This document shows, piece after piece, positions 1-8,511 of a stretch of 64,000 bases of DNA. Numbering within the stretch: position 1 is the stretch's first letter; every line of letters begins with the position of its first letter. The DNA comes from UBA8514 sp034933685 (GTDB lineage Bacteria > Bacillota > Clostridia > Lachnospirales > Anaerotignaceae). Location: NCBI GenBank assembly GCA_034933685.1, contig JAYFNB010000005.1, positions 124,001 through 188,000 on the forward strand, in the 5' to 3' direction. The position numbers and the translations under genes are program-made. The notes under the pieces were generated by a model, which saw only the letters and a program-made list of their open reading frames with translations, was not told where the DNA came from and ran no database searches.

Positions 1-1171
1 GGTAAAAACGCTCAAATATTCTTTCTTGATGTTCCTTAGATATACCAATTCCGTTATCCATTACCGTTAGAATTACCTTTGTATCACGGGTATTTACCTC
101 TGCCCTAACTCGACCACCCTCTTTATTATACCTAATAGCGTTGTCACAAAGATTGTATACAAGTTCCTCCAGCATCATTTTGTTGCCCATAATGACCCCG
201 CCGTTACCGCCAACCGAAATATTCACCTTGCAATTTTCCGCCTTAAGATGAAGCATGTCTGCGGTGTTTACAGCTATTTTATAAAGGTCAACCTTTTCAA
301 AGCTTTCACACGCATTAGGCTCGTCAAGCTCGCTAAGCTTAAGGATATCACCAATAAGGCCAATAAGCCTTCCTGCTTCGGTATGAATTTTTCCTGCAAA
401 AATCTTTATATCTCCGTCTTGCACCATACCATTTTCTATCATTTCTGCATAGCCGGTTATACTTGTAAGTGGTGTTTTAAGCTCGTGAGAAACATTTGCA
501 GTAAACTCCTGACGCATTTTTGCACTTTCTGCTTTTTTTACTTGATGCTCTTTCACCGCCAGTGCAAAAGGCTCAAGCTCCTTATATGGCACGTCTTTAT
601 CAATGTCTTCAATGTTTTGGGCCATTGCCTCAATGGGCCCAACTAAGCTTTTTGTAAGCACTTGGCTAAGTATTACGCTCATCACCATTATCATAAGCCC
701 AATGGCAACAACAGCTGGCATTGCATCGTTATAATCTGAATACATACCTGCAACTTCCATAGCAATTCTAAGCACATTGCCGTCTTCCATAAGGGTTGCA
801 TAATAGTATGTATTATAACCTAGGGTGTTGCTTTTTCGCATGGTTTCACCAACACCTGTTGCTCTTGCCTGCATAATTTCCTCACGGTTGCTATGATTTG
901 CCATTTTGCTTAAATCCGTATCGCTTTCAAAAAGCACACTTCCGTCAGGTGCAACAAGGGTAATACGTATACCGTTGCCGCAATATGCCTCTAAATCACT
1001 ATAATCATGCAAATTGTTGTATCCTGCTCCAAGGGTCTTTGCTGTAAGACGAATATCTTCTTTCACCTGTTTGTCAAAGGTTCTGTGAAAAACTGTTAAC
1101 GTAAGCGCCGCCGTAAGTATCATAGACAATATGCCTATCATAAACAACCTTTCATTAATTTTTTCCTCCAC
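1..1171 (-). CDS. phoR: PhoR-type sensor histidine kinase (partial, C-terminus beyond window)
   Basis: Membrane histidine kinase, cut by the left window edge in its ATP-binding domain. Visible in order: an N-terminal membrane helix, an extracytoplasmic segment, a second membrane helix, a HAMP-like linker, the H-box VSHELKTPLTSI with the phospho-accepting His, the N-box LCDNAIRYNKEGG and the G1 box DNGIGIS. The start is taken as GTG at 1171 because an AGAGGCGG site lies about 5 nt upstream and no ATG is as well placed. It begins 15 nt after the response-regulator stop, so the two form an operon. Family knowledge: kinases of this architecture beside PhoB/PhoP regulators sense phosphate limitation; the neighbouring phosphate cotransporter supports that. 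The substrate signal itself is inference. Confidence 0.9.
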   Translation of the reverse strand, partial: MEEKINERLFMIGILSMILTAALTLTVFHRTFDKQVKEDIRLTAKTLGAGYNNLHDYSDLEAYCGNGIRITLVAPDGSVLFESDTDLSKMANHSNREEIMQARATGVGETMRKSNTLGYNTYYYATLMEDGNVLRIAMEVAGMYSDYNDAMPAVVAIGLMIMVMSVILSQVLTKSLVGPIEAMAQNIEDIDKDVPYKELEPFALAVKEHQVKKAESAKMRQEFTANVSHELKTPLTSITGYAEMIENGMVQDGDIKIFAGKIHTEAGRLIGLIGDILKLSELDEPNACESFEKVDLYKIAVNTADMLHLKAENCKVNISVGGNGGVIMGNKMMLEELVYNLCDNAIRYNKEGGRVRAEVNTRDTKVILTVMDNGIGISKEHQERIFERFY

Positions 1172-1185
1172 AAAACCGCCTCTTT

Positions 1186-1863
1186 CTATTCGTCCCTTAA
1201 CCCGTCAATTTTATAACCAACGTTTCTGACTGTTTTAATGTAAGCGCCGCATAACCCCAGTTTTTGCCTTAGGGTTTTTATATGCATATCCACCGTTCGG
1301 CTTTCGCCCTCATAATCTGTTCCCCACACAGTGTCCATGATTTTATCTCTTGAAAGCACAATACCTTGGTTGCTCATTAAATATTTCAAAAGCTCATATT
1401 CCTTATATGTCAGTTCACAAACTTTCCCCTCAGCCGTCACCTGTCTCTTTCTGTCGTTAAGAACAATTCCCTCAAATGTAAAAATTTCTTCGCCGCCAAT
1501 ATTATAGCGTCTAAGCACTGCTTTAACACGAGATATAAACTCCATTATTCCAAATGGCTTTGTAATATAGTCGTCAGCACCTCCGTCAAGGCCTTTAACT
1601 GCATCAATTTCAGATGTTTTTGCAGTAACCATAACAACAGGTATACTTTTTGTTTTGTCACTTTGCCTAAGCCTTTTAAGAATTTCCAGTCCATCTTCTC
1701 CTGGTAACATAATATCCAAAACAACAAGGCTTGGCAACGCTTTTCGGCATTCTTCAAAAAACCCTTCACTGCCTGAAAAACCAATCACATTAAAACCACT
1801 GTTTTTTAGCGCATAGCTTTCCATCTCTCTTATGTTAATATCATCTTCAACAATATAAATCAT
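1186..1863 (-). CDS. phoP: OmpR/PhoB-family response regulator
   Basis: DNA-binding response regulator of 225 aa. The receiver domain (about 1-120) has the acidic pair EDD near the N-terminus, phospho-acceptor Asp in VVLDIMLPGEDG and the conserved Lys in DDYITKPFG. The C-terminal winged helix (about 130-223) ends in the typical ESRTVDMHIKTLRQKLG and VRNVGYKI. An AGGAGG site lies 6 nt before the ATG. It sits 10 nt after the Na+/phosphate cotransporter gene and directly before the kinase gene, so all three are probably cotranscribed. It is expected to bind the 11-bp-periodic repeat upstream of the operon (3723-3750). PhoB/PhoP identity rests on context; other OmpR-type regulators look similar. 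Confidence 0.92.
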   Translation of the reverse strand: MIYIVEDDINIREMESYALKNSGFNVIGFSGSEGFFEECRKALPSLVVLDIMLPGEDGLEILKRLRQSDKTKSIPVVMVTAKTSEIDAVKGLDGGADDYITKPFGIMEFISRVKAVLRRYNIGGEEIFTFEGIVLNDRKRQVTAEGKVCELTYKEYELLKYLMSNQGIVLSRDKIMDTVWGTDYEGESRTVDMHIKTLRQKLGLCGAYIKTVRNVGYKIDGLRDE

Positions 1864-1873
1864 TTCTGCCCTC

Positions 1874-3622
1874 CTATCTTAGAGCATATTTGGTTTTAAA
1901 TGCCTCATACTGACCTTCAAAATACTTATTATGAGATTCTTTAAGTTCATTAATATATTCATGTGTAGACATACTGTTTTTTGCAATTTCTATAACACAT
2001 ACAGCAATGTTGGAACAATGGTCTGCAACTCTTTCATAGTTAGTTATAAGGTCACTAAACACAAAGCCCATTTCAGTGGTGCATTCGCCTTTTTGCAGTC
2101 TTTCAATGTGTTTTGTTTTAAGGCTTGCTTTAAGCAAATCAATAACCTGCTCCAATGGCTCAACCTTTGTTGCAAGCTCCACATCGTTGTTTATAAAAAC
2201 TTCCATAGACATATCCAGAATTTCGCGTAAAGCCGAAGAAATTATCCTAATTTCTGCTTTTGCCTCGTCACTGAATACAATGTTCTTGCTATATATTTCA
2301 TCTGCTGTTTCTTTAATATTCTGTGCGTGGTCGCCAATACGCTCAAAATCGCCAATGCAATGCAGAAGTTTAGACGTTTCATTACTGTCCTCTGCAGATA
2401 AGTCTTTACTGCTTAATTTAACAAGGTATGTGCCAAGCTTGTCCTCGTAAACATCAATTTTGTCTTCATTTTCAACAATACTTTCCAAAAGCTGTGGATT
2501 ATAATTGTCAAGACTGTCTATGGCATCAAACAATGTGCTTTTTGCTAACAAAGCCATTTTATCTGCAATGGTTTTACAACGATAAACTGCAACAGACGGT
2601 GTTCCCAAAAGTCTATCATCCAGCATTTGAAATTCCTCATCCTCAACATCTTCCTTAACCGTAAGGCACGCAAGCTTTTCAAGCACTTTCGTAAATGGAA
2701 GCATAACAGCAGTTGCTATAAGGTTAAAAAGTGTATGCACCACTGCAATGTTAAAAGCATTCACAGAATCATTAATAAAACTGAAGTTAATTATTGCATT
2801 AAGACTATAAAAGCCTATCATAAATAAAATTGTTCCAATTATGTTAAAATATAAATGCACCATAGATGCACGTTTTGCATTTTTGCTGGCACCAACGCCT
2901 GCTAAAAGTGCTGTAATACATGTACCAATGTTTTGTCCCATTATAATAGGAATTGCACTGCCAAAGGTAATTGCCCCTGTTTTGGATAATGCCTGCAAAA
3001 TACCAACAGACGCTGAGGAGCTTTGAATAGCCGCTGTAAGTAATGCTCCAGCCAAAACGCCAAGAACTGGGTTTGAAAACAAAAGTAAAATGTTTGTAAA
3101 CTCTGGCACTTCTGCAAGTGGCTTAACTGCCGCACTCATCATCTCCATACCCGTCATAAGTACAGTGAATCCAAGAAAAATAGTACCAAGATTTTTCTTT
3201 TTATCACTTTTAGAAAACATATAGAAACCAATACCAATTGCTGCTAAAATTGGTGCAAAAGAGGATGGCTTCATAAGCCTAATGATAAAACTACTGCTTT
3301 CTAGCGCCGATAAACTTAAAATCCATGAGGTAACTGTTGTACCTATGTTTGCACCCATAATAATGCCTATAGCTTGCCTAAGGTTCATCAATCCTGAATT
3401 TACAAATCCAACCACCATAACCGTTGTAGCTGAAGAACTTTGAATAACTGCAGTAACACCGACACCTAAAATTAACCCTTTAATTGGGCTTGATGTAAGC
3501 TTTTCCAAAATAATTTTTAACTTTCCACCTGCCTGCTTCTCCAAAGCACTACCCATTACATTCATTCCGAATAAAAACAGTGCAAGTCCTCCAATTAAAG
3601 AAAGCACATTAAATATATCCAT
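1874..3622 (-). CDS. nptA: Na+/phosphate cotransporter with C-terminal PhoU-like domain
   Basis: Inner-membrane Na/Pi-cotransporter II family protein of 582 aa. Two inverted transport repeats carry the hallmark QSSSATT and QSSSAS motifs, each followed by a hydrophobic stretch and a G-x-N-I-G-T segment (MGANIGTTVTS, MGQNIGTCITA). The last 200 residues are a soluble alpha-helical PhoU-like domain with two pseudo-repeats (CIGDFERIGDHAQNI and LITNYERVADHCSNI), both holding the E/D-R-(I/V)-x-D-H metal-binding signature. Start: ATG at 3622 has AAGGAGG 8 nt upstream; a longer frame to 3658 has no such site. First gene of the nptA-phoP-phoR operon. The PhoU domain may link phosphate uptake to the kinase; that is inference. 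Confidence 0.92.
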   Translation of the reverse strand: MDIFNVLSLIGGLALFLFGMNVMGSALEKQAGGKLKIILEKLTSSPIKGLILGVGVTAVIQSSSATTVMVVGFVNSGLMNLRQAIGIIMGANIGTTVTSWILSLSALESSSFIIRLMKPSSFAPILAAIGIGFYMFSKSDKKKNLGTIFLGFTVLMTGMEMMSAAVKPLAEVPEFTNILLLFSNPVLGVLAGALLTAAIQSSSASVGILQALSKTGAITFGSAIPIIMGQNIGTCITALLAGVGASKNAKRASMVHLYFNIIGTILFMIGFYSLNAIINFSFINDSVNAFNIAVVHTLFNLIATAVMLPFTKVLEKLACLTVKEDVEDEEFQMLDDRLLGTPSVAVYRCKTIADKMALLAKSTLFDAIDSLDNYNPQLLESIVENEDKIDVYEDKLGTYLVKLSSKDLSAEDSNETSKLLHCIGDFERIGDHAQNIKETADEIYSKNIVFSDEAKAEIRIISSALREILDMSMEVFINNDVELATKVEPLEQVIDLLKASLKTKHIERLQKGECTTEMGFVFSDLITNYERVADHCSNIAVCVIEIAKNSMSTHEYINELKESHNKYFEGQYEAFKTKYALR

Positions 3623-3722
3623 ATTTTCTATTTCCTCCTTGAAAAGCATTCCACACAAATTTTACATTATAAAGTGTCACATGTATAGTATCTGTTGCAA
3701 GTAAAATCCATATACACCTCAA

Positions 3723-3750
3723 TGTAAAATATATGTAAAATATATGTATG
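3723..3750. promoter_or_regulatory. Putative Pho box (three direct repeats, 11-bp period)
   Basis: On the plus strand TGTAAA occurs at 3723 and 3734 and TGTATG at 3745, exactly 11 bp apart. Read on the minus strand this is TTTACA-N5-TTTACA upstream of nptA. PhoB/PhoP boxes of Firmicutes are direct repeats of about 6 bp with one helical turn of spacing, so the arrangement fits activation of the nptA-phoP-phoR operon. A TATAAT-like element lies downstream (plus-strand ATTATA at 3666-3671) without a good -35, as expected of an activated promoter. Confidence 0.55.
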
Positions 3751-3761
3751 ATGGATACGTA

Positions 3762-5096
3762 TTAAGTTTTATTTTTGTTCCAAACTCCGGATTTATAAAA
3801 CATGAACGAAAGTGCCGCACCTATTGCCCAGCCTATTGGCCACGAATACCAAATGCCCATTTCACCAAAGCTTCCAACCAGTATAAAGGATAAACCAACT
3901 CTTAAAATAAGGTCTGCAAAGGTTGTAATCATAAACGGTACAGCACAGCTTGTTGCTCTTAAAACGGCGTCACAGCAAATTTTCAAACCCGTAACCACAA
4001 AAAATGGTGCAACAACCCTTAAAAATTTTGCTCCTGCCTCAATTACCTCCTTCCCTTCGGTTGGGTCAACAAAAAGCCCCATAAGCTGGCGGGAAAAAGC
4101 CATTAATATTGCTGTAGAAATCAACCCAAATGCTGCAATCATTATGTATCCTGCTTTTACGCCTTCTTTCACCCTATCCACCTTGCATGCACCATAATTT
4201 TGTGCAACATAACCAGAAAGGCCATTTCCAAGGGTAATAATGTTAGTCACAACAAATGTATTAATCCTCATTCCTGCTGAAAACCCTGCAATAACATCTG
4301 AGCCGAAACTGTTTACAAGGGTCTGAATCATAAGATTTCCAACAGAAACGAAGCTTTTTTGGCAGGCACTTGGCACCGCCATAACAGAAATTCTTTTTAG
4401 CATATCTTTTGAAAAGAAGTTTACTTTGCCTTGGGTTTCAATTTTTTTAAGCCTGCTTACAAGAACAAAAAAAGCAAGCACTCCTGCAACTCCTTGTGCA
4501 ATGAAGGTTGCCCAAGCAACACCTGCAACACCCCAATTGAATTTAATTACAAAAACTAAATCCAATACAACATTAAAAACTGACGACATTATAAGAAAAT
4601 AAAGTGGTGTTTTTGAATCACCCAATGCAGTAAATATTCCCGTGCAGGTGTTATATATGAAAAGAAAAACCACTCCAAAAATATAAATTCGTAAGTAAAG
4701 CGAGCTTTCATTAAAAATATCCTGCGGAGTGTTTAGCATTCTAATCATTCCATTACAAAAAATTGTACCTAACACTGTCATAAAAACACTTAATGCAAAT
4801 GTAGAAACAATAGATGTATATGCAGCCGTTTTCATGCTCTCCATCTTTTTACTGCCAAAAAGTTGAGAAATTATAACGGAGCAACCAATATTTGTTCCTG
4901 CGGCAAGGGCAATAAAAATCATTGTTATTGGGTAAGATGCCCCAACTGCCGCAAGTGCCTCTTTACCTGCGAACTTGCCTGCAATCATACTATCTGCCAT
5001 AGTATATAGCTGTTGAAAAATTGTACTTAAAACCAGTGGCACCGTGTAAAGCCACAATGTTTTAGAGGGCTTTCCAACTGTTAAATCCTTTACCAT
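3762..5096 (-). CDS. MATE family multidrug/Na+ efflux protein
   Basis: Integral membrane protein of 444 aa with about 12 membrane helices. The N-terminus (GKPSKTLWLYTVPLVLSTIFQQLY, here abbreviated to its pattern: short polar lead, then a helix ending in QLY) and the segment MADSMIAGKFAGKEALAAVGAS are typical of the DinF/NorM-like MATE branch of Firmicutes. The two halves show internal similarity. An AGAAGGTG site precedes the ATG. It lies upstream of, and in the same direction as, nptA but 140 bp away with a separate regulatory region between, so it is likely its own unit. The exported compound cannot be deduced. A second MATE gene is at 49655-51049. Confidence 0.9.
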   Translation of the reverse strand: MVKDLTVGKPSKTLWLYTVPLVLSTIFQQLYTMADSMIAGKFAGKEALAAVGASYPITMIFIALAAGTNIGCSVIISQLFGSKKMESMKTAAYTSIVSTFALSVFMTVLGTIFCNGMIRMLNTPQDIFNESSLYLRIYIFGVVFLFIYNTCTGIFTALGDSKTPLYFLIMSSVFNVVLDLVFVIKFNWGVAGVAWATFIAQGVAGVLAFFVLVSRLKKIETQGKVNFFSKDMLKRISVMAVPSACQKSFVSVGNLMIQTLVNSFGSDVIAGFSAGMRINTFVVTNIITLGNGLSGYVAQNYGACKVDRVKEGVKAGYIMIAAFGLISTAILMAFSRQLMGLFVDPTEGKEVIEAGAKFLRVVAPFFVVTGLKICCDAVLRATSCAVPFMITTFADLILRVGLSFILVGSFGEMGIWYSWPIGWAIGAALSFMFYKSGVWNKNKT

Positions 5097-5290
5097 TAAA
5101 ACACCTTCTGCCTTCTGTCGATTTCAGCCTGATTATGCCTTTTTGCAAAATTTATGCTGTAACTTCATTATAATACTTTGAAATAATAATTCAACCGCGA
5201 AAAAGAATTTCTTGTACTGTGTTTGCTTTAATATAGTAATATTTCAACTCTTATTCTAATAAATTACTGGTAAATTTTTCTAAAATTAAG

Positions 5291-5318
5291 TTGTATGTGG
5301 TTGTTTGTATAGTATAAT
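5291..5318 (+). promoter_or_regulatory. Sigma-A-like promoter for the secreted phosphatase gene
   Basis: TTGTAT at 5291-5296 and TATAAT at 5313-5318, 16 bp apart, about 80 bp before the start codon. No clear Pho box was seen next to it, only two nearby TTGT repeats 10 bp apart. The rest of the 300-bp gap between the MATE gene and this gene holds nothing else recognised. Confidence 0.5.
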
Positions 5319-5396
5319 AAAAGTATGGTGTTGTGTTTATGCTAATCATCATGTGCAATTTAAAAATTGTAGGTTTACAAAAGGGAGGAATGTTTT

Positions 5397-6389
5397 ATGC
5401 GCAAGAATTTTATTTGTAAGGTTTTAGCTACAGTAACAATTGTTGCTGTAAGCGCAACTTCTGTTTTGGCGGCTTCACCTGCCAGCATAGAAGTACAAGG
5501 TCAACTTATTAAACTAGAAGAAGGCGTTGACGCAAAAGTTATTGACGACAGCATGTATATTCCTATTCGAGCATTGTTTGAAGCTATGGGGTATGACGTA
5601 TATTGGGACGAGAACGACCAAATGGTTTCTCTTTATGACCCATTAAAAATATCTGGCTTTCAAAACAGAGAACAAAAAATTGATTCAGCTGTTTGGCAGC
5701 TTTCAGCGGAGGCAAGAGCATGCTTTATACAAGCTTTTAACTTAGCAACATTAAAACTTGATGAAAAGGTAGCAAATAAAAAGGACGGAGAAAAACTTGC
5801 ATTAATTGCAGATATTGACGATACACTTGTAGACGGTGTTATGTACACTGCTGATGTTTTACAGGATGGAGACTGGACAGACGAAGCTTTTGGCAAGTCT
5901 TTGGCAACAGATACGTGCTTGGCTATTCCTGGCGCAGTTGAATTTATGAACTATGCACAGCAAAAAGGTGTTGAAGTATTTTATGTAACAAACAGAAGCT
6001 CATTAAATAAGCAAGTTACCCAAGATCAGCTTATTAAATTAGGGTTTCCTAATGCTGACTGGGCGCATATTTTTATTATGGAAGATGGCATGGGTTCCAA
6101 CAAAGAGGGAAGACGAAATACAATTGAGGCAGATTATAATGTTGTAATGCTGTTGGGTGATAACCTTGCTGATTTCGACGATATATTTGATAGAAAACTT
6201 GGGGTAGATGGAAGAAGAGATGCTGTGGACAGCGTATATAGCCTTTGGGGTGATAAATTTATTATTTTGCCAAACGCTGTATATGGCGACTGGGAAGGTG
6301 CTGTTTACTACAATGACAAGACATTAACAGCTGAACAAAAAAATGAGGCAAAAGTTAAGCTTTTTGACGAATATAAATACACTAAATAG
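5397..6389 (+). CDS. Secreted HAD acid phosphatase with copper-amine-oxidase-N-like domain
   Basis: Exported protein of 330 aa. Residues 1-25 form a signal peptide ending VLA|AS without a lipobox cysteine. Residues 30-85 resemble the small 'copper amine oxidase N-terminal-like' domain common on Clostridial surface proteins (MYIPIRALFEAMGYDVYW). Residues 130-325 are a HAD phosphatase of the acid phosphatase B/e(P4) type: motif I DIDDT at 139-143, motif II YVTNRS near 200, motif IV LLGDNLADFDD near 255. It would release phosphate from organic phosphates or nucleotides outside the membrane, which fits the phosphate operon 2 kb away. A GGGAGG site lies 8 nt upstream. Substrate and surface anchoring are inferred. 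Confidence 0.85.
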   Translation: MRKNFICKVLATVTIVAVSATSVLAASPASIEVQGQLIKLEEGVDAKVIDDSMYIPIRALFEAMGYDVYWDENDQMVSLYDPLKISGFQNREQKIDSAVWQLSAEARACFIQAFNLATLKLDEKVANKKDGEKLALIADIDDTLVDGVMYTADVLQDGDWTDEAFGKSLATDTCLAIPGAVEFMNYAQQKGVEVFYVTNRSSLNKQVTQDQLIKLGFPNADWAHIFIMEDGMGSNKEGRRNTIEADYNVVMLLGDNLADFDDIFDRKLGVDGRRDAVDSVYSLWGDKFIILPNAVYGDWEGAVYYNDKTLTAEQKNEAKVKLFDEYKYTK

Positions 6390-6435
6390 GTAATTAAAAA
6401 CCTATTGATTAATTGCCACAGTCTAATAAGGATTT

Positions 6436-6470
6436 GCCGTAAGATTTTCAAATCCTACGGCTTTTCTTTT
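6436..6470 (+). terminator. Rho-independent terminator after the secreted phosphatase gene
   Basis: GCCGTAAGATTT pairs with AAATCCTACGGC (one mismatch) around a 2-nt loop, followed by TTTTCTTTT. Confidence 0.85.
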
Positions 6471-6801
6471 GGACTGTATTTTATAATATATTAAATCCTA
6501 GGCACTCATTTTCGTTATAAATAAAATATTATAAATTTTTTTGTCTATTTTTCAAGTGGCCTAAACATTTTTAAACAATATATGGCTCTGTAAAACATAT
6601 TTATTTGTAATAATTTTCCAAATAATAAAAAATATTTCATTTATTTCATTTAGAAGATGGTGCTTTCCTACGTTATATGCATGTTTTCATAAGTTTGACA
6701 CAACAATCTAAACATGATACCTTACAGATATACATAGAATTGTATAAATTATCCATGTCATTTCATTTTATTAAGTAACGACATTTTAAGGAGGGATTTA
6801 T
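6471..6801. promoter_or_regulatory. AT-rich intergenic region with a likely promoter for the OPT gene
   Basis: About 330 bp without a gene. TTGACA at 6695-6700 with a weak TACCTT 17 bp later (6718-6723) is the best promoter for the OPT transporter gene. A good AAGGAGG lies before its ATG. I see no riboswitch or repeat in the remainder. Confidence 0.45.
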
Positions 6802-8445
6802 ATGTCACAAAGTACGAATACCACAAAGTATGCCTCAAGTTTCAACCAACAATTTACCGTTCGAGGCGTAATAATAGGCATAATCGGCGCAATTATACTT
6901 ACCATGAGCTCTATGTTTATTGCACTAAAACTAAGCTCTTTGCCTTGGCCAATAATGTTTGTTGCCTTGGTTTCCATGTTCTCGCTTAAAGCTTGCGGTA
7001 ACACAAACTTTAACGAAATAAACGTAACCCACACAATAATGAGTGCAGGGTCTATGGTTGCAGGTGGATTAGCCTTTACTCTTCCTGGAATATGGATGCT
7101 TAATCCCAATGCCGATGTAAGTGTCACTAAACTACTTTTAGTAACCCTTGGCGGTGTAGTTTTAGGACTTATTTTTACGGCACTGATTAGAAAATATTTT
7201 ATAGAAACAAAGGCTCTTCCCTATCCTATGGGTCAGGCGGCGGCAAAAGAAGTTATTGTAGGTGATGAAGGTGGTAAAAAAGCAGGCGTACTTTTTGGCT
7301 CTATGGGCATTGCCGCTGTTTTTACAGCCCTTAGAGACTGGTTTCAAAAAATACCTGGTGTAATTTGGAACCAGAAAATGATGAGCTATGGCTCTTACGG
7401 CGGTATTTGGTTATCCCCAATGCTTATGGCAGTTGGTTACATAATTGGACCATTGTTTATAGGTGTGTGGTTTTTAGGTGCAATCATTGGTGATTTTGGA
7501 ATACTAATTGGCGGTCAAAGCTTTGGCCTTTGGGATGGAGCAACCGCGGCGGCTATTAAATCCTCTCTTGGTATAGGGCTTATGGTTGGCACTGGTATAG
7601 GCATTATTGTAAAAGGCATTCTTCCTAAGGCAAAAGAAATTTTTGGCCCTATGTTCTCTAAAGAAAGTCTTGGCGACTCCATCGTTTCCCTTCGCTGGGC
7701 ACCAATTGCTATGGTAGTTCTTGTTTTCTTATTTACTTATGTAACAAAAATGGGCGTTGCCGCTTCAATAGTTACTATTTTAGGCGTATGGCTTGCAACC
7801 TCAATGAGTGCACAATGCGTTGGTCAGTCTGGTATAAACCCAATGGAAATTTTCGGAATTATTGTACTTTTGGCTGCTAAGGCTGTTTCATCAATTGGGC
7901 AAGAGGAAGCCTTTTTTGTTGCTGCAATTGTTGCCGTTGCCTGCGGTCTTGCAGGGGATGTTATGAACGATTTTAAATCTGGCCATATTTTGCATTCCGA
8001 CCCAAAAGCACAGTGGTATGGAGAAGTAATAGGTGGTATTATAGGTGCTTTTGTTTCCGTAGCAGTGCTTATAATAATACTTAAAGCATACGGTGCTGAC
8101 GCATTTGGCTCCGAAACCTTCCCAGCGGCACAAGCAGGTGCAGTTGCGGCAATGGTTGGTGGAATATCCCACATGCCAGCGTTTATAATTGGTCTTGTGG
8201 TAGCCGTTGTGCTCTACTGCATCAACTTCCCAGTTATGACTCTTGGCCTTGGTGTATATCTTCCTTTCTATCTTTCAGCAACGGCATTCCTTGGCGGACT
8301 TATTCGCTTCTTGGTAAACAAATTTGCGCCTAAGTTTGAAGAAGAAGGTACTGGTTCTATAATTGCCTCTGGATTACTTGGCGGTGAAGCTGTTGTAGGC
8401 GTAATAATTGCACTTATAATTGCTGTACAAATTTTGGGCGCATAA
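6802..8445 (+). CDS. OPT family oligopeptide transporter
   Basis: Integral membrane protein of 547 aa with about 14-15 predicted helices. It has the OPT-family signature ALPYPMGQAAAKE after the third or fourth helix, the early QFTVRGVIIGIIGAI segment and a late HMPAFIIGLVVAVV region. OPT proteins import short peptides (or metal chelates in the YSL branch) with proton coupling. A peptide role is favoured because the next gene, 66 bp on and probably cotranscribed, encodes a peptidase. Start ATG follows AAGGAGGG at 7 nt. Substrate range cannot be read from sequence. Confidence 0.9.
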   Translation: MSQSTNTTKYASSFNQQFTVRGVIIGIIGAIILTMSSMFIALKLSSLPWPIMFVALVSMFSLKACGNTNFNEINVTHTIMSAGSMVAGGLAFTLPGIWMLNPNADVSVTKLLLVTLGGVVLGLIFTALIRKYFIETKALPYPMGQAAAKEVIVGDEGGKKAGVLFGSMGIAAVFTALRDWFQKIPGVIWNQKMMSYGSYGGIWLSPMLMAVGYIIGPLFIGVWFLGAIIGDFGILIGGQSFGLWDGATAAAIKSSLGIGLMVGTGIGIIVKGILPKAKEIFGPMFSKESLGDSIVSLRWAPIAMVVLVFLFTYVTKMGVAASIVTILGVWLATSMSAQCVGQSGINPMEIFGIIVLLAAKAVSSIGQEEAFFVAAIVAVACGLAGDVMNDFKSGHILHSDPKAQWYGEVIGGIIGAFVSVAVLIIILKAYGADAFGSETFPAAQAGAVAAMVGGISHMPAFIIGLVVAVVLYCINFPVMTLGLGVYLPFYLSATAFLGGLIRFLVNKFAPKFEEEGTGSIIASGLLGGEAVVGVIIALIIAVQILGA

Positions 8446-8511
8446 AAAACAAGGTAAATTCAGAGGATAGCTTATAGCTAATTATTACTTTTTGGAAAAG
8501 AGGTATTTTAC

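Noticed and set aside
248..646. Long open frame on the plus strand
   Set aside because: It is antisense to the histidine kinase catalytic region, which has clear H, N and G1 boxes on the minus strand.
5250..5340. Pho box before the secreted phosphatase gene
   Set aside because: Only two TTGT repeats 10 bp apart were seen, without the TTTACA/TTAACA pattern, so no operator is claimed.
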